Below are positions 62,990-64,000 of a stretch of DNA of 64,000 bases, in pieces. The notes beneath the pieces were generated by a model, which was not told the DNA's origin, ran no database searches, and saw nothing but the letters and a program-made list of their open reading frames with translations. The first letter of the stretch is position 1, and the number at the start of each line of letters is the position of its first letter. This DNA is from Phytophthora hibernalis. Taxonomy: Eukaryota; Oomycota; Peronosporomycetes; Peronosporales; Peronosporaceae. The translations under genes and the position numbers were made by a program. Where the stretch lies: the NCBI GenBank assembly GCA_012656075.1, contig JAAKBF010000339.1, forward strand, positions 533,909 through 597,908, read 5' to 3'.

Positions 62990-64000
62990 AAAAACCGACC
63001 CTATTAATAGCGACAACTCCGAATTACACCCCGATTGCAATCACGGTTTGCTTTTTATTAATACGTTAGCCTCGCCCTCGAAGGTCCAATTAAAAGGACA
63101 TTTGGAAAGGACAAAACAGTCGCCGATCCCAATGCCGGTTGTAATATGCGCAGTACTATCGATCAATGGGTGATTCTGATTCCTTCTTGTTTTCCTCCTC
63201 TCTCATTTCGCTACTGGTATCCTAGATCGCGAACGATCGGTGGTTCTGCTGCCTTCTTGTTTTCGTTTCTCTAGTACCTCGTATGCCTTCGTGCGAGAAA
63301 CAACCGTCAGGATATTCCTGAGAGGACGTCTACGTAGCGCTTCCAAAAGTCCCCTATTCCGTGTGCACTATACCTGCTGTAGCACTCTCGAAAAGGTGAG
63401 ATTGGATCCACAACTTCGCGTCAACAGGTTCTGTGAAGTCGGGTTTAGACAGGAATTAACATTAAACCGGCTGATAGTACTATTTTAACAATACTGATAG
63501 AAATCCGATACGCAACTGCTACATGTATTAATAGTAGTTTGGGTGGGAGTGTAAATCTATACTGCTTTCAAGAAAACCCCGTTATCGAACCAGGAGAGTG
63601 GTTTGGACGGGAAAGTACTCCCTCTGTTTCAGATTAGTTGACGAGGTTGACGTGAGGTCTGTTTCATATTAGTTGGCGCGGAAAACAATTCGCCGAAAAG
63701 TGAACCTTCTGTTTATATTAACCAATCAACACACACCTTACACACGTGCTTTTGGTGGTTGACAGAATTAGTGCGGGTAAGGCGCAGGTTTCATGCAGAC
63801 TTGGGGAGCAATGCCGTTAAGATACTCTCGTTTCACAATGACAGAAGGCCAACGCAAGTCGAACAAGGACCTGACACCAATTTCAATATTGCTGCCTTTT
63901 ACTCGAGCACTCAGCTTACCTGAAAGTACAGCGTCGCTTTATTCAACAGACCGCAGAACAATTTAGCTTCAGTGAGAGCTCAGCATTTCCGGTCTGGAGA
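62990..64000. other. No gene seen
   Basis: No coding frame with a recognisable domain, no RNA gene and no clear repeat. TTCTTGTTTTC occurs twice (63184 and 63254). TACATGTA at 63520. Confidence 0.5.

Noticed and set aside
1..64000. rRNA, tRNA or CRISPR features
   Set aside because: No cloverleaf with expected invariant bases, no rRNA signature and no regularly spaced short repeats of CRISPR type were seen by eye. A covariance-model scan would be needed to exclude a divergent tRNA.

Overview
The window looks like oomycete nuclear DNA, most likely Phytophthora or a close relative. Three observations support this. A secreted transglutaminase-elicitor gene carries the Pep-13 core VWNQPVRGFKV. 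Six genes sit behind a CATT-type initiator element matching the oomycete Inr consensus, 35-75 bp upstream of the ATG. The transposon families present (Ty3/gypsy, Ty1/copia, piggyBac, Harbinger with a Myb-like partner ORF, MULE with SWIM and Ulp1 domains, Tc1/mariner-IS630) are those typical of oomycete genomes. Nothing suggests a bacterial or plasmid origin.

Layout: 1-3.3 kb is the 3' part of a plus-strand gypsy element. 3.7-5.1 kb holds degenerate debris. 5.5-10.05 kb is a decayed minus-strand piggyBac element with introns. 10.7-11.1 kb is a Myb/SANT-like ORF. 11.6 kb is a hairpin MITE. 12.2-14.6 kb is a foldback-type element whose two inverted arms are each built from 162-bp tandem repeats. 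15.2-16.7 kb is a Tc1/mariner-like pseudogene.

18.5-24.5 kb is a gene island: a GH10 xylanase with two introns, then three minus-strand paralogues (two intact, one broken) of an unrecognised 8-cysteine, signal-peptide, single-membrane-span protein. 25.3-27.7 kb holds minisatellites, a palindrome and a PIF/Harbinger MITE with a perfect TAA duplication. 27.7-30.5 kb is a decayed Harbinger element. 31.0-36.1 kb is a second gene island: the transglutaminase elicitor gene (frameshifted), an ORF with the C-terminal domain of oomycete bZIP proteins but no bZIP, and a 99-residue membrane protein.

From 37.15 kb to the right edge almost everything is transposon. A complete copia element (37153-42046, two LTRs, AAAAC target duplication) sits inside a repeat that also carries a BED zinc-finger remnant. 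Two MULE remnants follow, then a gypsy element truncated in its reverse transcriptase, an oppositely oriented gypsy gag plus LTR, and a second copia element truncated after its reverse transcriptase. Last come a small inverted-repeat element, an unrecognised multi-frame ORF and an IS630-type helix-turn-helix remnant.

The host-gene islands encode secreted or surface proteins (xylanase, transglutaminase elicitor, Cys-rich membrane proteins) embedded in repeats. This matches the gene-sparse, repeat-rich compartments where oomycetes keep host-interaction genes. No RXLR or CRN effector, rRNA, tRNA or CRISPR was recognised. All coordinates were read by eye, and element ends without two matching termini are approximate.
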